NCBI GenBank assembly: GCA_016584495.1
Contig: WAID01000007.1
Coordinates: 1,722,001-1,786,000, forward strand
Direction: 5' to 3'
Length of the DNA stretch: 64,000 bases
Origin: Celoporthe dispersa
Taxonomy: Eukaryota > Ascomycota > Sordariomycetes > Diaporthales > Cryphonectriaceae
The number at the start of each line of letters is the position of its first letter. Within the stretch, counting starts at the first letter, position 1. The notes beneath the pieces were generated by a model. It was not told the DNA's origin, did no database searches, and was given only the letters and a program-made list of their open reading frames with translations. The position numbers and the translations under genes are program-made. Positions 10,554 through 20,144 of this stretch are shown piece by piece.

Positions 10554-12650
10554 ATGGCTGCGCAGGCAATCAAGAGTGCCATCCCGTCCCACCTCAAGCC
10601 TGGCAATGGCGATTCTGAGGCTGAGTTCGCGAACAAGCACCATGGCAAGACTAGATCTCATATGGTCAGTATACACCCCGAAAAAAAAGAGATCCCAACA
10701 TGGTTTCATCTGCACCAATTGCCTCCTTGCGCATGTGCAGCATCATCCAATGCACCAGACTTCCTGCTTCCATCCTCTTGGGATGACTGCAACGCATGTA
10801 CACTGTCCCTGTGGGCGTTGGCCTTCTAGAGAGCTTCCAGAATAGGCTTGCTCCTCTGGGCCAGCATTTGCCTGTCTTGAATAGCCCAGGTGGTGAAGAG
10901 CTCCTGGCCAGCAGCGACGTGACAGTGTTGCAGCACACAGAGCAGGACGGTTCTCCCAGTGGGAGAGCTGGCCCCGACTGATGGTAGCAGATCAACACCA
11001 AAAAGTCATTTTAAGCACTGTATGCTAACAAAATACCACACACACACACACATAGGCTTTCGAGAACACAAGCACCAACATCGCTGCTGCCCAGATGCGG
11101 AACTCCCTGACTACTCTGGCCGAGACGGTGAAGGACCCTGAGCAGAAGAAGGTGAGATACTACCGGCGCAGGCCCAGGCAGATAGGGTGCATGCTCATAC
11201 GTGGATCTAGCTCTTCGAGACTGAGATGGACAACTTCTTCTCCCTGTTCCGACGATACCTAAACGACAAGGCCAAGGGCAATGCTGTGTATGTGCCCCAG
11301 CTCCACTCCTGTTGCTTCCCCCCTCGGAGACAGGTCGCTGACATGTGATGGATTCCAGCGACTGGGACCGTATCGCACCCCCCGCACAGAACCAGGTTGT
11401 TGACTACGATGACCTCGCCAACTCCGGAGTCCGTCAGCTTCCTGAACAAGCTGGCCGTCCTGAAGCTGAACGGTGGTCTCGGCACTTCCATGGGTTGCGT
11501 TGGCCCCAAGTCCGTCATTGAGGTCCGTGACGGTATGTCCTTCCTGGATCTCTCGGTCCGACAGGTCGAGTACCTGAACCGCACCTACGGCACAAACGTG
11601 CCGTTCATCCTGATGAACTCGTTCAACACCAACGATGACACTGCGGCCATCATCAAGAAGTACGAGGGCCACAACGTCGACATCCTCACCTTCAACCAGT
11701 CTCGGTACCCTAGAATCTACAAGGACTCCCTCCTCCCTGTCCCCAAGGACTTCGAATCGCCGATTAACGAGTGGTACCCTCCTGGACACGGTGACGTGTT
11801 TGAGTCCCTGTACAACTCCGGAATCCTGGACAAGCTCATTGAGCGTGGCATTGAGATCATCTTCCTCTCCAACGTTGACAACCTGGGTGCTGTCGTCGAC
11901 CTGCGCATCCTGCAGCACATGATGGAGACCAAGGCCGAGTACATCATGGAGCTGACCAACAAGACCAAGGCCGACGTCAAGGGTGGTACCATCATCGACT
12001 ACGAGGGCTCCGTGCGCCTGCTCGAGATCGCCCAGGTCCCCAAGGAGCACGTCAACGAGTTCAAGTCCATCAAGAAGTTCAAGTACTTCAACACCAACAA
12101 CATCTGGATGAACGTCCAGGCCATCAAGCGCGTTGTCGAGAACAACGAGCTGGAGATGGAGATCATTCCCAACGGCAAGACCATCCCCGGCGACAAGAAG
12201 GGCGAGAGCGACATCAGCATCATCCAGCTCGAGACTGCTGTCGGTGCTGCCATCCGGCACTTCAACAACGCCCACGGTGTCAACGTGCCCCGCCGCCGTT
12301 TCCTGCCCGTCAAGACCTGCTCGGACCTGATGCTCGTCAAGTCTGACCTGTACGGCCTCAAGCACGGCCAGCTGCAGATGAACTCGGCCCGCTTCGGCGA
12401 CGCGCCCCTCATCAAGCTCGGCAGTGACTTCAAGAAGGTCTCCGACTTCCAGAAGCACATCCCCTCCATCCCCAAGATCATCGAGCTTGACCACCTCACC
12501 ATCACCGGTGCTGTCAACCTGGGCCGCGGCGTGACCCTGAAGGGAACCGTCATCATCGTCGCAACAGAGGGCAGCACCATTGACGTCCCCCCAGGATCTA
12601 TCCTAGAGAACGTGGTGGTCCAGGGTAGCCTGCGCCTCCTGGAGCACTAG
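10554..12650 (+). CDS. UGP1: UTP-glucose-1-phosphate uridylyltransferase (frame broken by one indel)
   Basis: Cytosolic enzyme making UDP-glucose from UTP and glucose-1-phosphate, the donor for cell-wall glucan, glycogen, trehalose and glycoprotein synthesis. Four exons: 10554-10664, 11056-11151, 11211-11287 and 11359-12650. Exon junctions give KTRSHM/AFENTSTNIAAAQMRN, PEQKK/LFETEMDNFF and GNAV/DWDRIAPP, all family-conserved. The nucleotide-binding motif LKLNGGLGTSMGCVGPKS, the NSFNTNDDT and PPGHGDVF motifs, the K/DNLGAVVD region and the C-terminal left-handed beta-helix (ending VVQGSLRLLEH) are all present. One extra base in the CCGGAG stretch at 11424-11428 shifts the frame just before the nucleotide-binding motif; removing it gives 524 aa, the normal length. 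The first intron (391 nt) is unusually long for this window and ends in a CA microsatellite beside the acceptor. Confidence 0.97.
11035..11052. repeat. CA microsatellite at the 3' splice site of UGP1 intron 1
   Basis: A (CA)n run directly precedes the TAG acceptor of intron 1 (exon 2 starts at 11056), replacing the usual pyrimidine tract. Confidence 0.75.
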
Positions 12651-13205
12651 AAGGAGTTTCTGTGTATCCTTTTTTTATTGTGCTCTGGGCCCGCCGCACG
12701 GCTTCTCGTGTCTGCATTGGCTGTACTCCTCTCTCCGAGTTCACGCTGCATGGTCTTGAGGATGGGACGTATAGGCAAAATGGGGGTGGGGCGACGACGA
12801 GGCGAGATGGGGATCAATGCGTTTTGCCTTTGGAGTTTCTAGAGCCACTTGTGGTCAATCTGCCTTTATAAAGACCAGACTTCCTAATGCAAGAAAGTTA
12901 AAAAAAAATAACCTCTAAGTGGTTTGGTCTGTTCAGCGTCTCTCCATGGTGTGATCTTCGTAAGGTACAAGCGTTTTTTGAATACAAACACTCGTCCAGA
13001 TCATCCAGGCTAGTCTTTGGTGGCGGCGTAGAGCACGAAGGAGAGAACCAATCTACATTCTGGAAAGAAATGCCTGCCCGGTTATGTCCAGGTATCAAAG
13101 CCAGTTTTGGGCCGTTATTACTTTTATGATTTTTCCTTTCTTTCTGGTTACATCTTGGTATTTCAACACGCTGCTGTAGATACCATTTGGAAAAACATCC
13201 TTGTG
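12651..13205. other. Convergent 3' intergenic region
   Basis: The 3' flanks of UGP1 (+) and the ING/PHD gene (-). AT-richer than the coding parts, with A- and T-runs (12900-12910); no gene is supported. Confidence 0.6.
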
Positions 13206-14561
13206 TCACTTTCCCTTCTTCATTTGCGCTGTGCACACGGGGCAGAACCACTTCCCGCCCTGCGGTTCGCTCTTGAGGCCGACGCAGGTCCAGTGGAACC
13301 ACTCGTACGGACAGTCTTCGTTGTCGCAGGCGATCATGTCCCCAAAGCTGACCTTCTGGCAGATGCAGTACTTCTTGTCGTCGCTGCCCTCGTCTTCCTC
13401 CACGTAGTGGTCCTCGTCGTGCTCGCGCTTCGTCCGCGGGGCCCCGCCATGCGCGCCCTCGGGGTGCGTAGGCCTTCCTGCCGGGGTCCCACGCCCGCCT
13501 GCCCGGGGGACGTCCGACTCCTCCCCGCTGACGATGCTATCGGCGTCGGAGAGCTCGCTCTCGGCCGTGGAGGACGGCGAGTTCTTGACCGACTTGCGCA
13601 CGCGCTGCAGGCCGCTCTTCGGCCCGCCCGCCGGCGTACCCTTCTTGATGGTGCGGTTCAGGCTACCTGATGGTGTCCCCTTGCGCCCTACCGCAGCCCC
13701 GGCCTTCACACCTGTCCGGGGCCCTGCGCTGCCTGCCCTCTGTACGCCGGTCGCGGTGTGTCCCTTGGGCGTCCCCGGCCCCAGAGATGAGTGCCGTGCC
13801 AGGCCGCTGGAGGTGTTGGGCGCGGTGCCCAGCCCGATCGTGGACCGAGGTCCCCTCTGAAGGGACCCGGTCGCAGGACCAGCTGAGCTCTCGCGGGCGC
13901 CGCGCTTCATAATCATGCTGGCGGCTGGGGTGGCGGGGGCGGAGGAGGACACGTGTGTGGTGGTCTGTATGCTTCGCACCTGAGGGTTGGTGCTTTTCGG
14001 ACCGGTGGGGTTCGCAGGGGTCGGCAGAGGGCTGCTGATGGCGGCGGTGACTGGGTTCGCGGAGGGGTTGATGGATCGTGCGGAAGGAGCGGAGATGTTC
14101 GCGGCGCTGGGTCGGAGGAGGGAGGGCAGCTCGTCAGGATCGACAAAGCCCGGCTCGTTGCGGTCGTAGAGCATCTTGATCTGGACGTCGAGGTAGCGGA
14201 GGTGCTTGTCGATGATGCTCTGAAGCCGCTGGGAGAGGGCGATCTTCTCGTCGGAGAGCCGCTCTGCCTTTTTGAAGTTCTCGCGGATCGTGTGCCGGTA
14301 CGTGTCCTCGCGGGGGTTATGCGTGTGGCTGCCGTTGGCCTTGATCCATTTCTGGATGCGGCCGTCCCGCTCTTCTATGATCTTTAGGCACTCGGCCGCC
14401 TGGCGGTCCTTCTCGGTGATCTCATCCTGGATGAACTTGATCTCCTCGGGGAGGTTGGAGACGCGGTTCGTCCAGTCGTCGAGGATGAGGGCGGGATCGA
14501 GCGACTCGATCGGAGGCATGTTCTTCTTGACGAAGTCGATGGACAGGTCGTCTCTGGGCAT
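13206..14561 (-). CDS. ING-family PHD-finger chromatin protein (Yng2/Pho23-like)
   Basis: Intronless 451-aa protein. The N-terminal ING domain (about residues 10-140) has the family pattern ALILDDWTNRVSNLPEEIKFIQDEI, then QKWIKANGSHT and a coiled region ending RYLDVQIKML. The middle is a long Ser/Thr/Pro/Gly-rich disordered linker. The C-terminal PHD finger (about residues 395-445) reads YCICQKVSFGDMIACDNEDC...WFHWTCVGL...KWFCPVC, with the full C4HC3 zinc ligands and the aromatic residues used to bind H3K4me3. Family members target histone acetyltransferase (NuA4) or deacetylase (Rpd3L) complexes; N-terminal MPRDDLSIDFVKK favours a Yng2-like NuA4 subunit, but Pho23-like is not excluded. I chose the ATG at 14561 because the sequence upstream, open to 14675, reads like a leader. 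It shares a 1.4-kb upstream region with the divergent HDAC gene. Confidence 0.88.
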   Translation of the reverse strand: MPRDDLSIDFVKKNMPPIESLDPALILDDWTNRVSNLPEEIKFIQDEITEKDRQAAECLKIIEERDGRIQKWIKANGSHTHNPREDTYRHTIRENFKKAERLSDEKIALSQRLQSIIDKHLRYLDVQIKMLYDRNEPGFVDPDELPSLLRPSAANISAPSARSINPSANPVTAAISSPLPTPANPTGPKSTNPQVRSIQTTTHVSSSAPATPAASMIMKRGARESSAGPATGSLQRGPRSTIGLGTAPNTSSGLARHSSLGPGTPKGHTATGVQRAGSAGPRTGVKAGAAVGRKGTPSGSLNRTIKKGTPAGGPKSGLQRVRKSVKNSPSSTAESELSDADSIVSGEESDVPRAGGRGTPAGRPTHPEGAHGGAPRTKREHDEDHYVEEDEGSDDKKYCICQKVSFGDMIACDNEDCPYEWFHWTCVGLKSEPQGGKWFCPVCTAQMKKGK

Positions 14562-15977
14562 GATGTCAACCGGTGCGCGAAATGACGCGGTCAGACACGT
14601 TGATTGATTTCTCTGTGTATATACTGCTGCGCCGTGTTTTGTCTGCTGGAACGAGGCGGTCGCGCGAGAACTCAAGCACGCAGCCGCAGCCGCAGCCGCA
14701 GCAGCAGCAGCAGCGCGTCACAACAAGAGGCGAACGACGAGGCGTAACCCAGACAGGTGCGGGCGCAGAGATGCATTTGGCAGATGGGCGTGTTTACATA
14801 TGAAAGTAGAGGAGGAAGGGAGAGAGATAGAACAATAAGAGAGAAGAAGAAAGAAAAAAAAACAGCAGTCGAGATGGAGGCAGGTACAGACAGAGGAAGT
14901 GAGCGAGTGGGTTTGCAGACGCTACTGGGGCAACATGGTGGAAAAGTAGATGATAGATGGCTAGCCGGTAACTGGGATAGAAAGTCCAGTGGGCTCACCT
15001 CGGGAGTTGGTGTCGTATTCTGGCCTGAAGCTGGGCCTGACCTGACCTGACTTGACGATGGAGTCAGGAAAACGGCGGGCTCGATGGGTTTACCAAAAAG
15101 TCAAGACCCACGAGGAGGGGAAGGGGGCCTGGGGCCTGTCAAGGAGGAGGAATTCCCGCTTTTGAGGCTGAAAATTTTATGGAGACAAGGATTCAGGCCG
15201 GCCTGCGATGTGGTGGTTCGGCTGCCACAGCACCTGCACTGGAATCCGGGCGGCAGCAGCGTCGCTGGTCGGATGAGATGAGCTCCAAGAGGGTGTCAGC
15301 TGTGTGGCCTCCCAGGTGTTTAGAATATATAATGAGAGGCGTGTAGCAGGAGGAGCGATGGATGAAGGTGGGATGGGGATTGAGCCAGTCTGGAGGTTGA
15401 TGAGGTGTGTGAGGAATGGCGAGGTTGAGGAGGCTGCTGCGCCAGAGATGATGCACTGCGGCGAACCCCTCCGCTGCTACCACCACCACTACCGTACTAT
15501 AGTAGTAGTACAAGGTACCTGCTATGCTGGCGGCAAGGAGGGGCGCTGGCGGCACTGGCCTGAGCTAGGCCTATTCCAGTAGCACCTGGTAGCGTCTGTG
15601 CTGATTCAAGATTCAAGCCCGCAGGCATCCCGGCCCTCGTCCCTTCTACCACCACCAGAAGACCTCCTCCTCCTACCGGATCTTCAGCCCCTACCTCACC
15701 GCGAGTACACCTTCTCAGGTAACATCAAGGCTCTATCTGGTGCACCAGGTCTCTGTGCCAGGTCAGAATCACTCCTCCCAGCTACACGCGACCTGTTACC
15801 AAGCCACACAAGGTTTGGGCCCATCTTCAAGAGAGCTGCAGCGTCCCACCACTAGGATTTCCTCACCAGGCCTGTATCTCTGTCTCTCTCTTTTCACCAC
15901 CTCGGGCAACAGACATCCTGACCAATCCTCTGGGCACAACCCCCACCCACTGCACCAACCTTGCATGAGCTGTGAGC
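14562..15977. promoter_or_regulatory. Divergent promoter region between ING/PHD and HDAC genes
   Basis: No coding frame is supported. It carries a (GCAGCC)3(GCA)5 repeat at about 14678-14717, a CCTGA tandem repeat near 15032-15050, and several GTAAC/GTCAG donor-like and AG acceptor-like sites between 15720 and 15970 that suggest a spliced 5' leader for the HDAC gene. Both flanking genes act on chromatin, so shared control is possible. Confidence 0.5.
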
Positions 15978-17468
15978 ATGGAGAACCCTTACGCCTGGCG
16001 CCCGCCAAAATCAAACTACCTACCACACAAGAAGCCTGAGGATCATGACGGGCAGATAGTGGAGGAGTATGTCCCCCTAGGTGGCCCAAGCGAGATGGAC
16101 AATGCTGCCTTCTTCAACAAGTGCAGGCGTGCTGCGCTCAACTACAACATAACCAGGCCAAAGGGTCACACTGTCTCCTTTCACGTCAACCCGGAGATGG
16201 AGAAATACCACTTTGGTCTCACCCACCCGATGAAGCCCTGGCGCCTGACCCTGGCCAAGAGCCTCATCATGTCCTATGGCATGAACTTTGCCATGGACAA
16301 CTACATCGCCAGAGCAGCCACATATGAAGAGCTCAACTCGTTCCACTCCTCCGACTACCTCGACTTCCTGGCCACGGTCGCACCAGAACCGGTACCCAGG
16401 GACATAGAGAACCCCGGCACGGAGCTGAAGTTCAACCTGGGTGGATCTGACTGCCCGCTCTTTGAGGGGCTGTATGACTACTGCTCCATGTCAGCAGGCA
16501 GCTCGCTGGATGCCGCGCGGAAGATATGCTCGGGGCAGTCGGACATCGCCATCGCCTGGGGCGGCGGCCTCCACCATGCCAAGAAGACGGAGGCATCGGG
16601 CTTCTGCTATATCAACGATATTGTCGTTGCGATATTACAGCTCCTGCGCTGCTACCCACGGGTCCTCTACATCGACATCGATGTCCACCACGGCGATGGT
16701 GTCGAGGAGGCGTTCCTGTCGACGGACCGCGTCATGACGGTGTCCTTCCACAAGTACGACCCGCAGAACTTCTTCCCTGGCACCGGCGCTCTCACCGACA
16801 ACGGGCCCCAGAGCGAGCAGAACCCCGGTGCCCACCATGCGCTCAACGTGCCCCTACAGGACGGCATCACGGACGAGCAGTACGGCATGCTCTTCAGGTC
16901 TGTCATCGGCGAGGTGATCCAGAAGTTCCGACCCTCTGCGATCGCCCTCCAGTGTGGTGCAGACTCTCTCGCCGGCGACCGGCTGGGCAAGTTTAACCTG
17001 CAGGTCCAGGGCCACGGCCAGTGCGTGGAGTTCTGCAAGGCACAGAATATCCCCATGATCCTGTTCGGCGGTGGTGGCTATACGCCCCGCAACGTGGCCC
17101 GCGCGTGGACGCACGAGACGTCCATCGCCATCGACGCGGCCGACAAGATCGATGCGGTCCTTCCCATGCATGCGCCGTGGCGCGACCACTTCAGGCAGGA
17201 CACCCTGTTCCCGACCCTGGAGCAGATCCTCGAGGCGCCGAAGCCGAACAGGAACACGCCGAAGCGTATCGAGGAGATCCGGATGCACATAAGCGAGCAG
17301 CTGCGGTTTGTCAATGCCGCCCCGAGCGTGCAGATGAGCACGATACCGCCAGATCTGGGCGGGATACGGGATGAGGTCGAGGCGAGGATCAAGGAGGAGA
17401 GGGACGAGAGGGATGATGCCCTGCGCAAGCTACACGAGGAGGCTGTCGGGATGCCTATGGAGTTCTGA
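15978..17468 (+). CDS. HOS2: Class I histone deacetylase, Hos2 type
   Basis: Zinc-dependent lysine deacetylase of 496 aa in a single exon. The arginase/deacetylase fold is complete: HFGLTHPMKPWRLTLAKSLI at the N-terminus, GGGLHHAKK with the two catalytic histidines (about residue 200), GFCYINDIVVAIL, the metal-binding DIDVHHGDGVEEAF (about 232-245), SFHKYDPQNFFPGTG, ALQCGADSLAGDRLG with the second aspartate ligand, and FGGGGYTPRNVARAW. The proline in GGGGYTP and the overall N-terminus fit Hos2 (catalytic subunit of the Set3 complex) rather than Rpd3, but this assignment is by recognition only. The C-terminus is a short charged coil (RIKEERDERDDALRK). The start is the ATG at 15978; an ATG at 15965 is in another frame. 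No frameshift was found here. Confidence 0.93.
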   Translation: MENPYAWRPPKSNYLPHKKPEDHDGQIVEEYVPLGGPSEMDNAAFFNKCRRAALNYNITRPKGHTVSFHVNPEMEKYHFGLTHPMKPWRLTLAKSLIMSYGMNFAMDNYIARAATYEELNSFHSSDYLDFLATVAPEPVPRDIENPGTELKFNLGGSDCPLFEGLYDYCSMSAGSSLDAARKICSGQSDIAIAWGGGLHHAKKTEASGFCYINDIVVAILQLLRCYPRVLYIDIDVHHGDGVEEAFLSTDRVMTVSFHKYDPQNFFPGTGALTDNGPQSEQNPGAHHALNVPLQDGITDEQYGMLFRSVIGEVIQKFRPSAIALQCGADSLAGDRLGKFNLQVQGHGQCVEFCKAQNIPMILFGGGGYTPRNVARAWTHETSIAIDAADKIDAVLPMHAPWRDHFRQDTLFPTLEQILEAPKPNRNTPKRIEEIRMHISEQLRFVNAAPSVQMSTIPPDLGGIRDEVEARIKEERDERDDALRKLHEEAVGMPMEF

Positions 17469-18145
17469 GCAAGTGCGTGTGCGTGTGAAAAGGGCTGGGC
17501 TATCAGAGGGGAGAGGAGCACGAGTCTAGTACTGCCTTGGATAAAGAGGTTGTCGGCACGTGAGCTGTAATCTGCAGGTATGTATGTGCCCGCCGGATTC
17601 GTAAATTAATCACTATTGTCCTATCTATGCCCTCGTCTGCAGTGACATGCTTGAACGTCTCAGTTCCCGTCAGTGTCCCATTCTTGTTCTTTTCTTTCCT
17701 TTTTTATTTAAAAAAAATCCAGCGCTTCTGTCCAACTGCTGACTGGGTAGAGTTTAGATCGTTAGCAGTAACCTCTCGGGAACGACTAGGAGGCGATATG
17801 TGGGTGGTGAAAAGATACTCAGCAGCAGGTGCGCCGAGATTAGGGGCCAGCCTCGTGCGGTCTACTATCCTGTCTGTCCTTCCTCAGAGTATCATCATCT
17901 CAAAGCAATGGAAGTAGCGACATGGATGGTTTGCCGGACCATCAAAAGCAGTCCTCGTCTTTTGCCGCCACTCTGTCCACCGCCTCTTTTACATTTCTGA
18001 TGCAACATCATCATCCATATAACCGCTCGCACGCTCATTTGTCTTCTCTTGTACCCTGGCAACAGCAGTTCAGATATATATTCATTCCCTTCTTGTTTTT
18101 CTTCATCCTTCGGGATCCTGTGCACCTCACGAAGATTTTCCCGTC
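17469..18145. other. Intergenic region HDAC - RBR gene
   Basis: HDAC 3' flank and RBR leader. T-rich tract at 17690-17720; no coding signal. Confidence 0.6.
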
Positions 18146-19535
18146 ATGGCTCACCCCCAGGCCCGGCGCGTCTGTCCTTCATGCACCGAGGAGCTGCCCG
18201 AGTCCAGCTTTCCCAGAAAAGGCGACGAGTCCTGCGACTGCAGGCCCACGCTGTGTTCTTCCTGCTGGATATCCTGGATCAAGATCATGCTCGACATCAA
18301 GGGACCCTTACAGATCGGATGTCTGGGGCATGGCTGTGCTCGGCGTCTCGAGTATCCAGACTTTCGTCAGCTCCTCGACGCCGACACCTTCGAACGGTAG
18401 CAATTTCTCTTCACCCCCTCCCCCCCTCCCGGTGTTCCTGGTCAGCTTCTGTTGTGGCTGGACTGACATTTTGCCCCTCCCTTCGAATCCCAATACAGAT
18501 ACGACCGACTACTTCGAAGCCAGACACTCTCCCGAGATGCAAGATTTCACTGGTGCCTCAATCCCGGCTGTGGTTCCGGACAACTCTGCGAGGGCGGTGA
18601 TGGCCAGGAGCCGAGCGAGTGCGACAGCTTTCAGTGTCACCACTGTGCGAGGCCCAACTGCCTCAAACACGAACGGATCCATGACGAGGCGGCCTGTCGC
18701 CGCTTTGACGACACCGAGGACGCGAAGCAGGCAATGATCGCAGAGGAGCGGTGCGAAAGGACGCTCGTGGAGACGACCAGGCTCTGTCCCGGGTGTGGCA
18801 AGCGATACGAGCGCTCAGGAGGGTGTGCACACATGACATGTAAGTTTACCTGTCAGCTGCCCATGATACGTGGCTGGGCTCCCGAGCCTAATGCGTCCAT
18901 TCGTTGCAGGTGAATGTGGGCAGCATTTTTGCTACGTGTGCTCGGCCAGGTACATCCAGCTCACCGAGGCGGCCATCTTCGACGGTGCCAAGGTGCCTCG
19001 AGGCTTTCAGGTGCCTGGGCAGATCATGATGCCTCACCACGAGAACCACTGCCCCCACCGCCAGGAACAGTCCATTGGCATGCCGCACGCCCACCACCTC
19101 GCCATCGCGTTCGTCACGGCCTTTATCAGCGAGGTCGAGGCACAGCTGGGAGCCGATGCGCAGTACGTTCAACCGCAGGCGGAGGCCGTTGAAGGCTTGT
19201 ACCTGAGGCTGCTGAACCGGATCACGTCGATCTGCGCCCCTGAGATGGAGCTCCCCCGGCTGGCCAGAGACCTGTATCTCGAGATCGAAGGCACGCTGAG
19301 GGCGATTCGGTCACAGGAGGCACGTGGGCACCATCATCTCGACCCCACGGCGCCGGTCTTCAAGCCGTGTGGGCGACAGGGCCTCTCGCGGAGGGTGGGC
19401 AAGCGCCTTGCGGGGGTCGAACAGGCGGCAGTCAGTATCGCACGAGCTTTGAATCTCGTCGAGCGGGAAATGGCGTGGATAAGCGAGATGCTCTTCAGCC
19501 GAAATAATCATTTTAGACTGAACAGCGCTGTTTAG
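18146..19535 (+). CDS. RBR-type (RING1-IBR-RING2) E3 ubiquitin ligase-like protein
   Basis: Three exons, 18146-18396, 18499-18839 and 18910-19535, coding for 405 aa. RING1 starts VCPSCTEELPESSF and continues CRPTLCSSCW; the in-between region has WCLNPGCGSGQ...FQCHHCARPNCLKHERIHDEAAC; RING2 is LCPGCGKRYERSGGCAHMTCECGQHFCYVC. The cysteine in GGCAHMTC corresponds to the catalytic cysteine of RBR ligases, which accepts ubiquitin before transfer. Intron phases (2 and 1) and the GTAAGT donor of intron 2 fit exactly; intron 2 interrupts the catalytic-cysteine codon. The last zinc-ligand pair of RING2 appears displaced about 30 residues to HHENHC. The remaining 180 residues are helical with no recognised domain. 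Substrates cannot be inferred. Confidence 0.85.
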
Positions 19536-19931
19536 ACTCAATGTGAACTTTGAACGAGAAAGATCCCAGACGACCGCGGTAAGCTTTAGGGTCGCCTCTC
19601 CTCACACGAAACATGCTACGAGTTCGCCAACAGTCGGGTTGGAACACTATGTCTCATTGTGAACAATAAGAGTAGTCATCTTGAATGTGTCGCACGCGGC
19701 AACCAGTCAGAATATCATCACCACGCCCCAGTACTCCAATTCCCACATTTCTTGGAACATTGCCGCCATTCTCTCTCTCTCTCTCTCCCTTTCTCTTTCT
19801 GGCCCCTCCGCGTGGTTGTGGATGAGATATTGCATGAATATATATCATCGCCCGCTAGATCGAATATAACAATCCAAAAAGAAAGAAAAAAACAGGCGCA
19901 CATACAATACACGCCCGCTCGCTCACCCATC
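19536..19931. other. Convergent 3' region
   Basis: Shared 3' flank of the RBR gene (+) and the WW-PhoD gene (-), with a CT microsatellite at 19771-19800. No gene is supported. Confidence 0.6.
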
Positions 19932-20112
19932 TCAGTGGCCAAACTCGAGGTGCGGAACGATGACAGGTCCATACTTGGTCGGCGTCGGCATGTGGCCGTC
20001 ACCCTGTACGACAAAGTCGATGGCGAGGCTCAGCTTGCTCAGGCCGGCCGACGAACCACCGCCGCTGCCGCTGCCGCCGCTGGCGATGCTGTGCGCGTAG
20101 TTGCTGCCGCCA

Positions 20113-20144
<32 letters not shown>

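Noticed and set aside
11259..12494. 411-codon open frame antisense to UGP1
   Set aside because: Mirror of the GC-rich third positions of a conserved gene; no domain and no splice logic. The same holds for the long frames opposite MNS1 (41430-43013), the NTF2-like gene (35375-36622) and NIK1 (59488-60465).
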